Shown here in pieces: positions 46,455-56,184 of a stretch of DNA of 64,000 nucleotides. Under the pieces are notes generated by a model, which did not search any database, was not told the DNA's origin, and saw only the letters and a list, made by a program, of their open reading frames with translations. The DNA comes from Spinacia oleracea (taxonomy: Eukaryota > Streptophyta > Magnoliopsida > Caryophyllales > Amaranthaceae): positions 141,240,361 through 141,304,360 of the forward strand of contig NC_079492.1 of assembly GCF_020520425.1 (NCBI RefSeq), given 5' to 3'. The position numbers and the translations under genes were made by a program. The first letter of the stretch is position 1, and each line of letters starts with the position of its first letter.

Positions 46455-46782
46455 CTCCCTCCGTCCCGGAATACTCGACCCGGTTTGACCAGCACAGAGT
46501 CTAAGAGACTTGAATTGACTTATTTAATTTAATAGGTAGTAGTTGATAGTGGGGTATTATTTTAATGTAGTTAGTGGGAGGTGGGTTAAAAGGTGGGGTT
46601 GGGGGAGAGTAGGGGTTGAATTTTTAATTATTTTTTGTATGGAGTAGGGGGTAGGTGGGTTAATAGGGGTGGAGTGAGAAATAATATAATATTGTTAGAA
46701 TATTTCCATTTTTAGAAACATGTCAAGTATTAAGGGACGACCCGATAAGGAAAACAGGTCAAGTATTCCGAGACGGAGGGAG
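46455..46782 (+). mobile_element. Stowaway MITE, 328-bp family, copy C
   Basis: Ends CTCCCTCCGTCCCGGAATAC and CGAGACGGAGGGAG, TA on both sides (46453-46454, 46783-46784). Same length and orientation as 5169-5496; differences are scattered. Confidence 0.87.
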
Positions 46783-46805
46783 TATACAAATGCACAATAT
46801 ATAAA

Positions 46806-47597
46806 GTGTACTGCTATTCGACGCCTGTCCACGCTAAAATCGCCCTACTATTCATAGCGAAAGTACAAATTACCCTTATAAAAACTTACCCCTCCCATTC
46901 ATTTTTTTACCCTTCTCACCTCACCTCTCCCTCACCTCTTTCTCAACCCCCCTCCCCCACCAGCCTGGTTACCGGAATTCGGGCGGAAAATTGAAATTCC
47001 AGCGAGAGAATTTTTTCCCCCCTCTTTAACTCATTAGGTATCTTAACTTGTAATCTCGTCGGAATAAGTTGTTGGCAACGTTAGTTTCTTCATAATTCAT
47101 GTGGGAGCTGCGGCGGTGATTATAGTCGTGGAAGTTGTCCGGAATTTCGGCTCGTAGCTTCAATGGAGGAGGTAAAAATGGTGTTTTTTTTTATTTTTTT
47201 TATAATTATTTCTATTCATTTCTGGCGCACAGATTTTGCGTCGTGAACATGGGAGTGGCGCAAAATCAATGCATGAATGACATGGAACTGGCGCACATAA
47301 TTTGCGTCGTGGACATTGAAGCCATGCAAATTCCGTGCATCACTTCCATGTCTACCGTGCAAAGTCTGTGCGCCACTCCCATGTCATTCATGCAAAATCT
47401 GTGCGCGGGAAGTGTAAATGCCGGCGTTGGTGGTGGGTGGTAGGGATGAGCGAAGGGGTGGTGGTGGTGGTGAAATACAGAGATGGGTGGTGAAAAAGGG
47501 GGAGGGGTGAAATGAATTTAAAGGGCAAAAATATAATTTCACATAAAAAATTGGGGCGATTTTAACTGAATAGGGCGACGAATAAAAAATCCCCTAT
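46806..47597. mobile_element. TIR element, possibly Mutator-type, with GCGCAAAATC-like inverted words
   Basis: Left TATTCGACGCC...CGCTAAAATCGCCC is the imperfect complement of right GGGGCGATTTTAACTGAATAGG...CGACGAATA. TATATAAA lies outside both ends (about 46798-46805 and 47598-47605), a possible target duplication. The middle (47220-47405) has inverted units such as GCGCAAAATC and GCATGAATGACATG. The 102-codon frame at 47135-47443 lies over these units and is not a convincing gene. Confidence 0.45.
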
Positions 47598-48015
47598 ATA
47601 AAACCATCAAATTCGGTAAACGCTTTGATTATTGTGATACGGTTTTTGTCAAAGAAATTGTTAGCTAGAGATATTATTGTAAATCAAGATCCATTAAAAC
47701 TATGATGATTACTAGAACAATATTGCTGCTATTATATAAGAAAGCAGTGCTATATGGACCATGTATATCCTTCGCGGTCTGTAATGGGCTCTTAGAAAGG
47801 GTTTCAGTTGTAGAGAGTTTTCTAACAACCAGGAAGTATGCAACAACTTGTAGTAGGTAATAAATTATCAATCAGGAAATTATATAAGAACATCGGGGTC
47901 AATTTCCTTTTGTTCCATGGAAATGAGTATGTTGTAACAATATGGAAAGTCCTAAAAGCACATTTGTGACTTGGTTTGCCATTTTGCATTGGTTAACAAC
48001 TAAAGATAGAATGCA

Positions 48016-48183
48016 CCAATTGCCTGTTGGTTTAATGGTGATTGCGGCTGAACTTGGTAGGGAGAACTCGTGTTCGATCCCCCGCAACAACAATTGGGAG
48101 GGGACTGAAACCTATCCACCCAGAACTCGCTCCGAATCCGGATTAGCCCTAAGGGTGAATCGGGTGCTAACACCATAAAAAAG
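48016..48183 (+). mobile_element. tRNA-derived SINE
   Basis: 168 bp with an A-box-like region (TTGGTTTAATGGTGATTG), a B box (GTGTTCGATCCC) and a short A-rich 3' end (CCATAAAAAAG). The 14-bp target duplication AAAGATAGAATGCA is exact (48002-48015, 48184-48197). Inserted in the LINE remnant, whose reading resumes after it. Confidence 0.85.
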
Positions 48184-48469
48184 AAAGATAGAATGCAGAT
48201 TAGTGGAGTGGGGTTTGCTGCCTTTGTGATGCAGCTTCTGAGACTTTAGATCACATTTTCTTTTACGTGTTCTTATTCTTCAATGATTGACACAAAATTT
48301 CGGTTTTGTTGAAGATGGGAAAAGGCAACCTCACCTTGACCAGGAAGTAATGCAAGCAGGGTGTCGAAAAAATATCCTATTCAACAGCTTCTCAGAATGT
48401 GCTTCTCTATGCAATTTGGTTACAGAGAAACAGAAAAAATATAACTAGAGCATGTGAGAGGCCTGAAGT

Positions 48470-48639
48470 CAGTGGCGGAGCCACTGTCCTCTTAGGGGGG
48501 TCCTTGCCCCCACTTGATTTTTTTTTCTTCTTTATTTATAGTTAAATTTTCAATTTTTTTTAAAAATACATAATTTTAGTGAAAATCTTATCAGTTTTTA
48601 AATAGTGATCCCACTATTGAATTTCTGGATCCGCTACTG
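48470..48639. mobile_element. hAT MITE, Tip100-like, 170 bp
   Basis: Ends CAGTGGCGGAGCCACTG and TGGATCCGCTACTG, exact 8-bp target duplication CCTGAAGT (48462-48469, 48640-48647). Inserted in the LINE remnant. Confidence 0.87.
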
Positions 48640-49705
48640 CCTGAAGTGGTGATTTTTTTAAAAGTTGTTGTGTAACGATATAATGAAAGCAAAGTTAATT
48701 ATGTATAGTTGACTAATGAAGTTTTAACTCTCAACTCTTTCTAGAAGGCTAGAAGGTGGAGGTGCTTAAAGCCTTAAGTATCAATTGGGGTTGTAACATC
48801 TTTTATATTGTTATCCTTTGGCGAGTAACAACATTCTTTTATTTGGGAAAAAAACGAAGATACGAGTCATGCGACACTAGAAGACATTAACAACGTGCTT
48901 ATTTCATCGTAAATTGAGAATAGAGATTAGAGAGTGCCCAATGATGATGTTATCGACCGCTTTCACCGTATTGATTGCATCACCTTCAAGGCTTCAAGCC
49001 ATATGCTCTATACCCGAACCATCCAGCAATTTGCAACCCAAGGTGTGAAAATGATCATTTTAAAACTAATTTAATTCTTGACATTCCTTAGCTTTGTACA
49101 CACATTTACTTTTTCAGGAAAATCTAACGAAAGACTTGGAGAACCTAAAATAGATCTTTCCCTAGAAAAAGAATATATTATGGAGTTAAAAAGCACCACA
49201 CTCTGTTTTTTTCTAGACCAAGTATGGTATTTTCTTGTCTTTGTACTCTAAACATAAAAATATATTTACAACATTAAATAAAAACATTTTTTCCCTCTTA
49301 AACTTAAGCATACGATAAACAAAACATATGAAGTACCATATTAAAGATTCCTAAGACACAATCTATGAAACTCCTTTCACCTAAAATTTTTAAATAATTT
49401 TATTCTTTTCGCCTGGTATGGTATGATTTCTCAAGGACATTTTGAAATACCCAAAAAGAAAAACGTAAAAAATAAAAAGAGACGAGGGAGTAACACTCAT
49501 TAAATTAGTAAGTCAATTCAAATGTCCTAAACTCCGCACTGATTTGACCGGTGCGAGAAAAAAAAAAATACTCCGTAAATAAAAATAAACATAAAAAAGT
49601 TGTAAAGTAGTGAAATAAATCAATAAACCCAGGTTCCCTTAGGTATAGACTTATACAAAAACTTTACCTAGAGGAAAAGAAGATACCAAAACCTTCCCTG
49701 CCAAT

Positions 49706-49737
<32 letters not shown>

Positions 49738-49746
49738 TTCTTCTTC
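49706..49746. repeat. (TTC)n microsatellite in the 5' leader
   Basis: About 13 TTC units with one or two interruptions. It lies in the frame of the following gene and would encode poly-Ser if translated, but no in-frame ATG precedes it. Confidence 0.8.
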
Positions 49747-49778
49747 CTCCTTCTCTGACTTTCCTTCCATCCCAAATC

Positions 49779-49823
49779 ATGAAAACCATCATCACACCAC
49801 CAATTACCACCCTACAAAAATAG
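49779..49823 (+). promoter_or_regulatory. Upstream ORF (14 codons) in the LEA_2 leader
   Basis: ATGAAAACC to TAG. A second upstream ATG at 49857 opens a frame that overlaps the main start at 49913 in another frame. Such uORFs can lower translation of the main ORF; whether they lie in the transcript is unknown. Confidence 0.35.
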
Positions 49824-49912
49824 CCGCAACGACGCCAAACAAACATTGCTGGCTTAATGCCGAACCTCATCCTTCCTTCAACCACCACCACCACCACCAT
49901 TCTTTTCCACCA

Positions 49913-50515
49913 ATGCCACGGCCAATAATCGGGACGCAACGCCGCACACACCCGTTGATATGGTGTGCAGCTATAATCTGTATGTTTTGTACAATCATAG
50001 TCATTATTACCGGCATTGTCGTTTTCGTAGGGTACCTTGTTATACGACCAAAAATACCCTTTGTAAGTGTTATGTATGCTCATTTAGATAAGTTTGATTT
50101 TAGTCAAGCTGGTGTTCTGAATACAGAGATGAACATTGTTTTTAAAGCAGAAAACGATAATCGTCAAGCTAATGCTAGCTTTTCTGAATTTACTTACTCA
50201 CTCAGTTTTCATGGTATTCAAATTGCGAGATTGAGGAATCTTCCATTCAATGTAGGCCAGAATAATAGCGCCACTTTTAACTATGATGTTAAATCGTATT
50301 CAATACCGTTGGATCCAGATCATTCTTCCATGGCAGCTCGATCTTTGCAGCAGAACAGAATTTCGTTTGTTTTAACGGGGCATACAAGAACAAGGTGGAA
50401 AGTTGGGCCGTTAAAATCTGTTAAATTCTGGTTGCCGTTACATTGTGAGCTTAAGTTTCAAGATGATGGCTCTACTATTCTTCCTGATTCTCATTGTACC
50501 ACTAAATCTAAATAA
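49913..50515 (+). CDS. NHL/LEA_2 (NDR1/HIN1-like) membrane protein
   Basis: Single-exon ORF of 200 residues. RPIIGTQRRTHPLIWC precedes one membrane helix (about residues 17-44: CAAIICMFCTIIVIITGIVV, FVGYLVI). The LEA_2 domain follows with the NHL hallmarks RPKIPFVSV, MNIVFKAENDN (NPN-type position) and a beta-rich region ending LPLHCELKF. Family members anchor in the plasma membrane or ER with the LEA_2 domain outside and act in defence and abiotic stress. Most NHL proteins have a longer N-terminus. The frame is open upstream to 49649 (Ser- and His-rich) but lacks an ATG, so 49913 is the only supported start. Confidence 0.87.
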   Translation: MPRPIIGTQRRTHPLIWCAAIICMFCTIIVIITGIVVFVGYLVIRPKIPFVSVMYAHLDKFDFSQAGVLNTEMNIVFKAENDNRQANASFSEFTYSLSFHGIQIARLRNLPFNVGQNNSATFNYDVKSYSIPLDPDHSSMAARSLQQNRISFVLTGHTRTRWKVGPLKSVKFWLPLHCELKFQDDGSTILPDSHCTTKSK

Positions 50516-50978
50516 AACCCAGTTTTTTTTTTTTTTTTAGTTTATTCTTTTGATAATATGTTTAAAAGAAAAAGCATATAATTTTTTAAATTTAGGTTGG
50601 CGGTATAATTATTGGGTATACTTTTATATACCTTACTTTTCTTAATTCATTAAATCACATACTTTAGAATATTACATTGCTTAATTGCGCTCTTTCTTTC
50701 TGTTGTGTTTTTCTTTCTTTTTCTTTTTAATAATGTTCATTCCTCTTTTATTTATTTATTAAATTTTACTCCGTACTTTTTCTAGGAGTTTCGAATGACA
50801 AATTGTTTACTCCGTATCCTTTCTTGGAGTTAAGTACCTGAAATTTTGTTTTTAGTCTCGTTGGTATGGTTGTCTTGGACTCTTTAGTGCCTAGCTTTAT
50901 CTCATTTTATTTGCTCTATTTTAACCAAAATATTCTCACAAAAATTGGTCAATAAATCATGTAAAACGAGACGTATCA

Positions 50979-51257
50979 CACTACAAGAAATTGTACTATT
51001 AACGACGGGAAATCCCGTCGCGAAAGGCCAATAATCGTTGATTAACGACGGGATTTCCTGTCGCGAACCCGTCATAAAAGGGGGCCGTCGTTAATAGAAA
51101 TCCCGTCGTAAATCCATCGTAAACCCGTCGTAAAAGACATTTGCGACGGTTATTCCCGTCATTGTTTGGTTGTTAGCCCCGTCTCAAAAGGCTTTTACGA
51201 CGGGATTTTTGACCCGTCGTAATTAAGTTGTCGTTAAAGATACAAATTGTTGTAGTG
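50979..51257 (-). mobile_element. CACTA MITE, 279-bp family, copy 2
   Basis: CACTACAAGAAATTGTAC at the left and TTGTTGTAGTG at the right, 3-bp target duplication TCA (50976-50978, 51258-51260). Reverse orientation of 4160-4438 and exactly the same length. The interior is made of CCCGTCG words. Confidence 0.87.
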
Positions 51258-51827
51258 TCAGATTGTTCATTGTATGTGTGATTAAGGATATTCGGTTAGT
51301 TGTAGATTTGTAGGAGTAGTTAATTAATTAAGTGAGAGTGGTACATGAATTTGGAGGTAATTTGGGTGATTAAGTATATGACAACTCTAATGAGGTGTGA
51401 CAAAGTTGTGTGGAAGTACTTTATTTGAATTGCGGCTACTTTATTTGCTAAACGCTATTTTTATTCAAATTTGTCCATTATCTCTATGAAAAATGGCCCC
51501 ATTGAATTCCAAAGGTATTTCTTTTAATTCAAATTTTGTATCTTGAATATTTGTGTCATCCTAAACATTAACAAGTTGATTACTTTAGGGGGAAAAAGGA
51601 ACAATAATTTCTTTTAGGTGTAAATGAGTTACAAGCTGGACAATATAAATCATAAATGGGAGTGGAGGATTCAAACATGAGACTTATCATACACAAGTTC
51701 TTAGTCTTAAAAAAAAAAAAAAAAAAAGAAGAAGAAAAGGTCGAAATAAATTATTTGGTTAGTACTCCGTATTAACAAAGCAGGGTAAAGTAGTGTCCTA
51801 GGCTAATCCATGGGGCATTATTATGTA
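51258..51827. other. Intergenic, no gene seen
   Basis: AT-rich, A run at about 51710-51726. No coding signal. Confidence 0.35.
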
Positions 51828-52098
51828 CTACCTCCGTTCCTAAATGATCTTTACGGTTACTATTTGCACGGTAATTAAGGAATTTTGGTGAACATGTGAT
51901 GTTGGGGTAACAAATGGAAAATGAGTGGCTATAAATTGTCCAACAATGTGAGTGGGTGGAAACTAATATTAAAGTATTGTGAGTGGGTAAGTTATGGTGG
52001 GCCAAATAAGAGTAAAAATGGAATAAAGTAGGAGTGTAAAGAACATTCAGGAACGGACTAAAACGGAAAGCGTAAAGAACTTTTAGGAACGGAGGTAG
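51828..52098. mobile_element. Stowaway-type MITE
   Basis: Ends CTACCTCCGTTCCTAAATGA and TTTTAGGAACGGAGGTAG, TA on both sides (51826-51827, 52099-52100). 271 bp. Confidence 0.8.
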
Positions 52099-52435
52099 TA
52101 CATCGTATTACAATACAACTCTACAAGTACAAGATGTGAAGAGGAACAGGCGTACGTTTGATACAACGAGTTACCGATCTACCAATGGGCAATGGTCAAA
52201 TCCCCGTTAAAAATAAAATCAACAAACAAATGGAACGCCATTGTAGAAAATAGGACATAAAACACTATAAGAAAAATTGAAGTTTTTCAACTAATTAAAG
52301 TAGTTTTGAAAACAATGAAATTCAAACTCTGATGAAAAACACCTCGTCGTTAATCAATGCATGCATGGAATGCTCGATGTTTTTCATTAAAGTCGATGGC
52401 TCATGTCACAAAATTAATCGAATCGCAAGAATGTA

Positions 52436-52690
52436 CTACCTCCGTTTCAAAAAGTTCTTTACAGTTACTATTTGCACGGGCTCCAATACAATATTTAACT
52501 ACTAATATATCCAAATTCATATGTGAAAAAATTATAAAAAGTTGATATTCTGAAAGTTAATAACGAGACCAATCTAACAAAATCTTACATGTAACATTTT
52601 GATGTATATAATAGTGGGAATTTACGGTCAAAGTTTTCATACTTTGGGCACATTTTCCAAAGCGTAAAGAACTTTCTGAAACGGAGGTAG
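52436..52690. mobile_element. Stowaway-type MITE
   Basis: Ends CTACCTCCGTTTCAAAAAGT and TTTCTGAAACGGAGGTAG, TA on both sides (52434-52435, 52691-52692). 255 bp. Confidence 0.8.
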
Positions 52691-52758
52691 TAGTTGTGTA
52701 GGGAAAACCATCACCTTATCACGAATAGGACCTCGAGCTTGTGCTGGAACAACATATA

Positions 52759-53015
52759 CTTCCTCCATTTTTTAATAATTGCACCATCTTGGTTTTAGCA
52801 CTATTCACATATTATTATATAGTTATTTTTTGTGATTTATATGTAAGGAAAAATATATTCATGTGGGATCTTGTTAGATTCGTCTCGAAATATACTTTCA
52901 AATTATCAAATTTTTATAACTTTTTAAAATGTATAATGAGAGATATTAGTGGTTAAAATAGTGCATTGGCAAGCGTGAAATCACAGATGGTGCAATTAAA
53001 AAAAAATGGAGGAAG
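52759..53015. mobile_element. Stowaway-type MITE
   Basis: Ends CTTCCTCCATTTTTTAATAA and AAAAAAATGGAGGAAG, TA on both sides (52757-52758, 53016-53017). Third of three such elements within 1.2 kb; relative of 2765-3015. Confidence 0.78.
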
Positions 53016-53273
53016 TATTCACCTTTGCAAACTGAAGATCTTGCGTGCCTTTTTGCTCTTCATTGGAATGCCTGCGTTACACTTTGCCAGATTACTATCC
53101 TTACATGATTCTCTAAGGTTGGTAGAAATGCATCATGCATTCATGCGTTTAGAAAATGTTTGGTTCGTACAACATACAGAAAATGAATCGACAACCGGTA
53201 CAACATGCGCCACAACCTAAACAACAAGAGTGGCTTTGCTTCACTATCTTTAGCTCTTCTCCCTTTTGTATGT

Positions 53274-53680
53274 AAGACCGTCTTACGGTTAGATTACTTT
53301 TTTTGGTACTAACTAAACTAGTGTAAAACATAACTAAAAGTAATAAAATCATAACTAATTGAATAACAAAATAGTTAAGGTAGAAAGACAAATAGTTAAA
53401 TTTATGAGTCGAAAAATTATTATTTTGAACAAACTTATTATTAACTAAAACTCATAAAATCTTAACTAATTGATGTCATTGCTTAACTAATCAGTTTCAT
53501 TGTTTAAATAATTGGTTAAGTGCTTAACTAATTGGTTCGATTGCATAAACTAATTGGTTTATTCGCTTAACTAGTTGAATTTCAGACGTAACTAATTGAT
53601 TTCAGTGATTAATTAATTAAAGTACATAACTAATTGGTTCCAGTGCATAAAATGGTCGAATCGTTAGACTGTTTTCCCTA
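53274..53680. repeat. TIR-like element with TAACTAATTGG minisatellite
   Basis: Left AAGACCGTCTTACGGTTAGA and right AATCGTTAGACTGTTTT are imperfect inverted ends. The middle (53460-53650) is a degenerate tandem array of about 25-27-bp units built on CTTAACTAATTGGTT. No target duplication found. Confidence 0.45.
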
Positions 53681-53952
53681 AAAATTTGTATTCTAATTTT
53701 CCTTATTTTTTTCCTTTTCTAATTTTCCTTATTAACCGAAAATATAAACCTAAAACTTCAGTTCGAATTTCAGATTGTGATAAAAAGTTGACCGATTATG
53801 CGATAAGGTAGTACTCCTGGGCCCCTGGTCATACTAGGATGAGTTATTAATAAACGAACAAAATTAGGATAAGGCCGACGCGTAGAATTGCTTGCGTATT
53901 TTCCCGCGCTCTCTCTCTTTCTCCTTCCCAAGTTCCATTACACGTGTCTACC

Positions 53953-54078
53953 ATGGCGAAACTCTTCCTGCCACCTATGCACTCTTCTCTTACTCCCAAA
54001 ACCTCCTTCTCTAAAACCCTTCTTTCTCATTCTTCACCACCGCTTTCCTTTCTGCAACTTTCACTGAATTTAAGCTAA
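53953..54078 (+). other. 41-codon ORF in the presumed first exon of the coiled-coil membrane gene
   Basis: ATG to TAA, product MAKLFLPPMHSSLTPKTSFS and onward, Ser/Leu/Pro-rich with no acidic residues, resembling a transit peptide. It stops before the splice donor CACAG/GTTATC at 54105, so it cannot join the downstream exons as read here. A uORF in the 5' UTR, or a separate short peptide, are the options. ATG context ACCATGGCG is strong. Preceded by a pyrimidine-rich, CACGTGT-containing promoter-like stretch. Confidence 0.4.
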
Positions 54079-54105
54079 CGAGTTCCGCATTCTAACACAC
54101 CACAG

Positions 54106-56150
54106 GTTATCCTGCCGCCTCTATTCTCAATTTTCATTCACTTATTATATTACTGCGTTATTTGATTATTGCTTCTTTTGTCAATTCGTGCAGTTATATA
54201 TTCTTTATGTGTTTATGTTTGTTGTGTTCACTGCTCTGCTTATTTGGGTTCAATTTATCAATTTCATCCAAGAGTTTTTTCTGTTTTGCTGTTTGTATTT
54301 GGTGTCTGAAGATACTAACGAGTTGGGTCGGTCATAAGTTGAAAACTTTCAATTCCAGACGAACCCAATTGAAAGTTTTCAATTAGACCTGTTAGAAATT
54401 GCACAATTTCGGTGTTTTTGGTGAAAATGCAAACATTTCAATTGGGTCAGTTGGAACTTAGAAAGCGGAATTTTCAATTGGGTATGTCAGAAGCAAAATT
54501 TCAACTGGGTGGGTATGTCAGAAATTGCAAATTTCAATTGGGTGTGTCAGGGTATTGGGTATATTTTAAGGTTAGATTTTATTGATGTAATTGTAATTGA
54601 TTATTAATTTCATTTTCCGCATATCGAAGAGTTATTGGAGGAGCCATCATTTGACTGAAGTTTAAAACCAATTGAATGCTTTGTGAGGACTAGATAATTT
54701 AGGGGTAAGGTTGCGTTACTAACGTAAATCTGGTTGGGATTAGATATGTCAATTGCATGTGGATGGTGGAGGTTGTATTCTTCTTATCTTGTGTAATGTG
54801 GAGTTTATGCCTTGGTTGTTATTTTGATTTTTTGATTTTATTCAAAAGCCGGTGTCATACGGATTTTCGAACGTGGAAGGGTATCTATTGTGGGATTGAA
54901 GGTTCAAGATCCTGAAATTTGCATCTCTATGTTATACCTTCTGAGTGGTCTAATGTATTAATTATACATACTTTGGAGAGTTGGAGGATTTAAGGTATGG
55001 ACTATGGAGTATGTTGGTATGATTTTGTCATTTCCATCTTAGTGCAGGTTTGATATGAATTTAGAAAAGGAAAGTAAATGGAATGGAAACATTGAAGGAG
55101 GGAAAATGGCAGTGTTAAGTGTTATACAAGGAAAGAAATTCCTTGTATCAAATTGGGGATTGGGAGGGTGATGTTTCGTTATCAGAAAGTAAGCTAACAA
55201 ATGGGTGGTAATGGTTACCCTTAAGAAATAGGGTGCGTTACGCATCTCTCATAATGAACAATAGGTAATGAAATTAGCTAATTGATCTCATTTCTAACCC
55301 TTAAAAGATGCTATACCAAACCTGCTCTTAAGGTGGATATAAGACTGTTTAAATTTCCTATGGTTTCTGATAATGTTTGCCAGTTAGTTGAGACTTTTAG
55401 ATCTTTTAAGGTGGGAACAGAATTGAGAATAAAATGGACTTTATTGGTGTTATTCAGCTGAGACTAACTGATTATTGCGACTTAAATGTTATTTTAATTG
55501 GACAATTTTCTTCCTGTATTAAGCATGTATCACAAATATAGTTGCTGATGATCTATTGATCTTTTCCGTAGCTATCTGTTTGAGGGAAGTTGGAGAAAAC
55601 ATTGCATAAGCTTAATATTTATCTAATTCATATGAGTATAAAAACGATGACTGGCTAAACATAAATAGAAGATGTTGGGTTTTTGTTGGGCTGGTTCTAT
55701 TCTTTATTTCTATATCCTTGTTAGTAATGGAGGGATATGAGTGAGAATAAACGGAATTATGCATGTATAGCTTCGTTCTCCTATAGTTTGTACGTGACCA
55801 GAACAAGTCTAAGTTTGCCCAGCAGCCCCCTCTCAGCTCTAGCTTTGGCTTAAGCTTCTTCGTTGATGACTCAGCTGGTCAAAGTAACTGGTAGGTGGAT
55901 GACCAGTGGTGGGATTAAATTTGGACCTTACTATACCTAGTTTATGCTGGTCTTGATTAATTTCTTCTTGGTCAAGAATTTCACCTGTCACTTTGGTCTG
56001 AATGTCGGCTATTATGACCATTAGGCTTGCTAGCTCTGGCCATTGGTTGCTTGATTAGGTCTTTCTTTGGTGCAGTCCACCATGACTTTTGATACAGTGG
56101 TTGGTTTTGTACCCATATCTTTCCGAATTTGTCATGTAGCCTGCTACAAG
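54106..56150 (+). other. Presumed first intron(s), no coding exon recognised
   Basis: T-rich intron-like DNA. An imperfect tandem array at about 54345-54560 repeats TTTCAATTGGGT and GTCAGAA words. A coding exon upstream of 56151 may exist here, since the next exon starts with a partial codon if it is not first. Confidence 0.35.
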
Positions 56151-56184
56151 TGATTCATTAGCGGAAGAAGTTGACTTTAGGAGC

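Larger units (their letters stand above)
47690..48780 (+). pseudogene. LINE remnant (zf-RVT region), hit by a SINE and a hAT MITE
   Basis: The + strand reads like the C-terminal zinc-finger region of plant L1-type reverse transcriptases: SPKSTFVTWFAILHWLTTKDRM (47948-48013), then CCLCDAASETLDHIFFYV (about 48219-48272) with the CxxC...ETxxH spacing, and LLYAIWLQRNRKN (about 48400-48440). No intact reverse transcriptase is seen. Two later insertions interrupt it. Outer limits are approximate. Confidence 0.6.
48781..49912. other. Intergenic and 5' leader of the LEA_2 gene
   Basis: Contains Stowaway-like fragments near 49480-49560 (CCGCACTGATTTGACCGGTGCG), a (CTT)n tract at about 49706-49746 and two short upstream ORFs close to the LEA_2 start. 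Confidence 0.4.

Noticed and set aside
47135-47443. 102-codon frame with repeating C-V/M-D words
   Set aside because: Reflects the inverted-word array of a TIR element.
49664-50083. Minus-strand frame with a long Arg run
   Set aside because: Antisense of the LEA_2 gene and of the (TTC)n tract.
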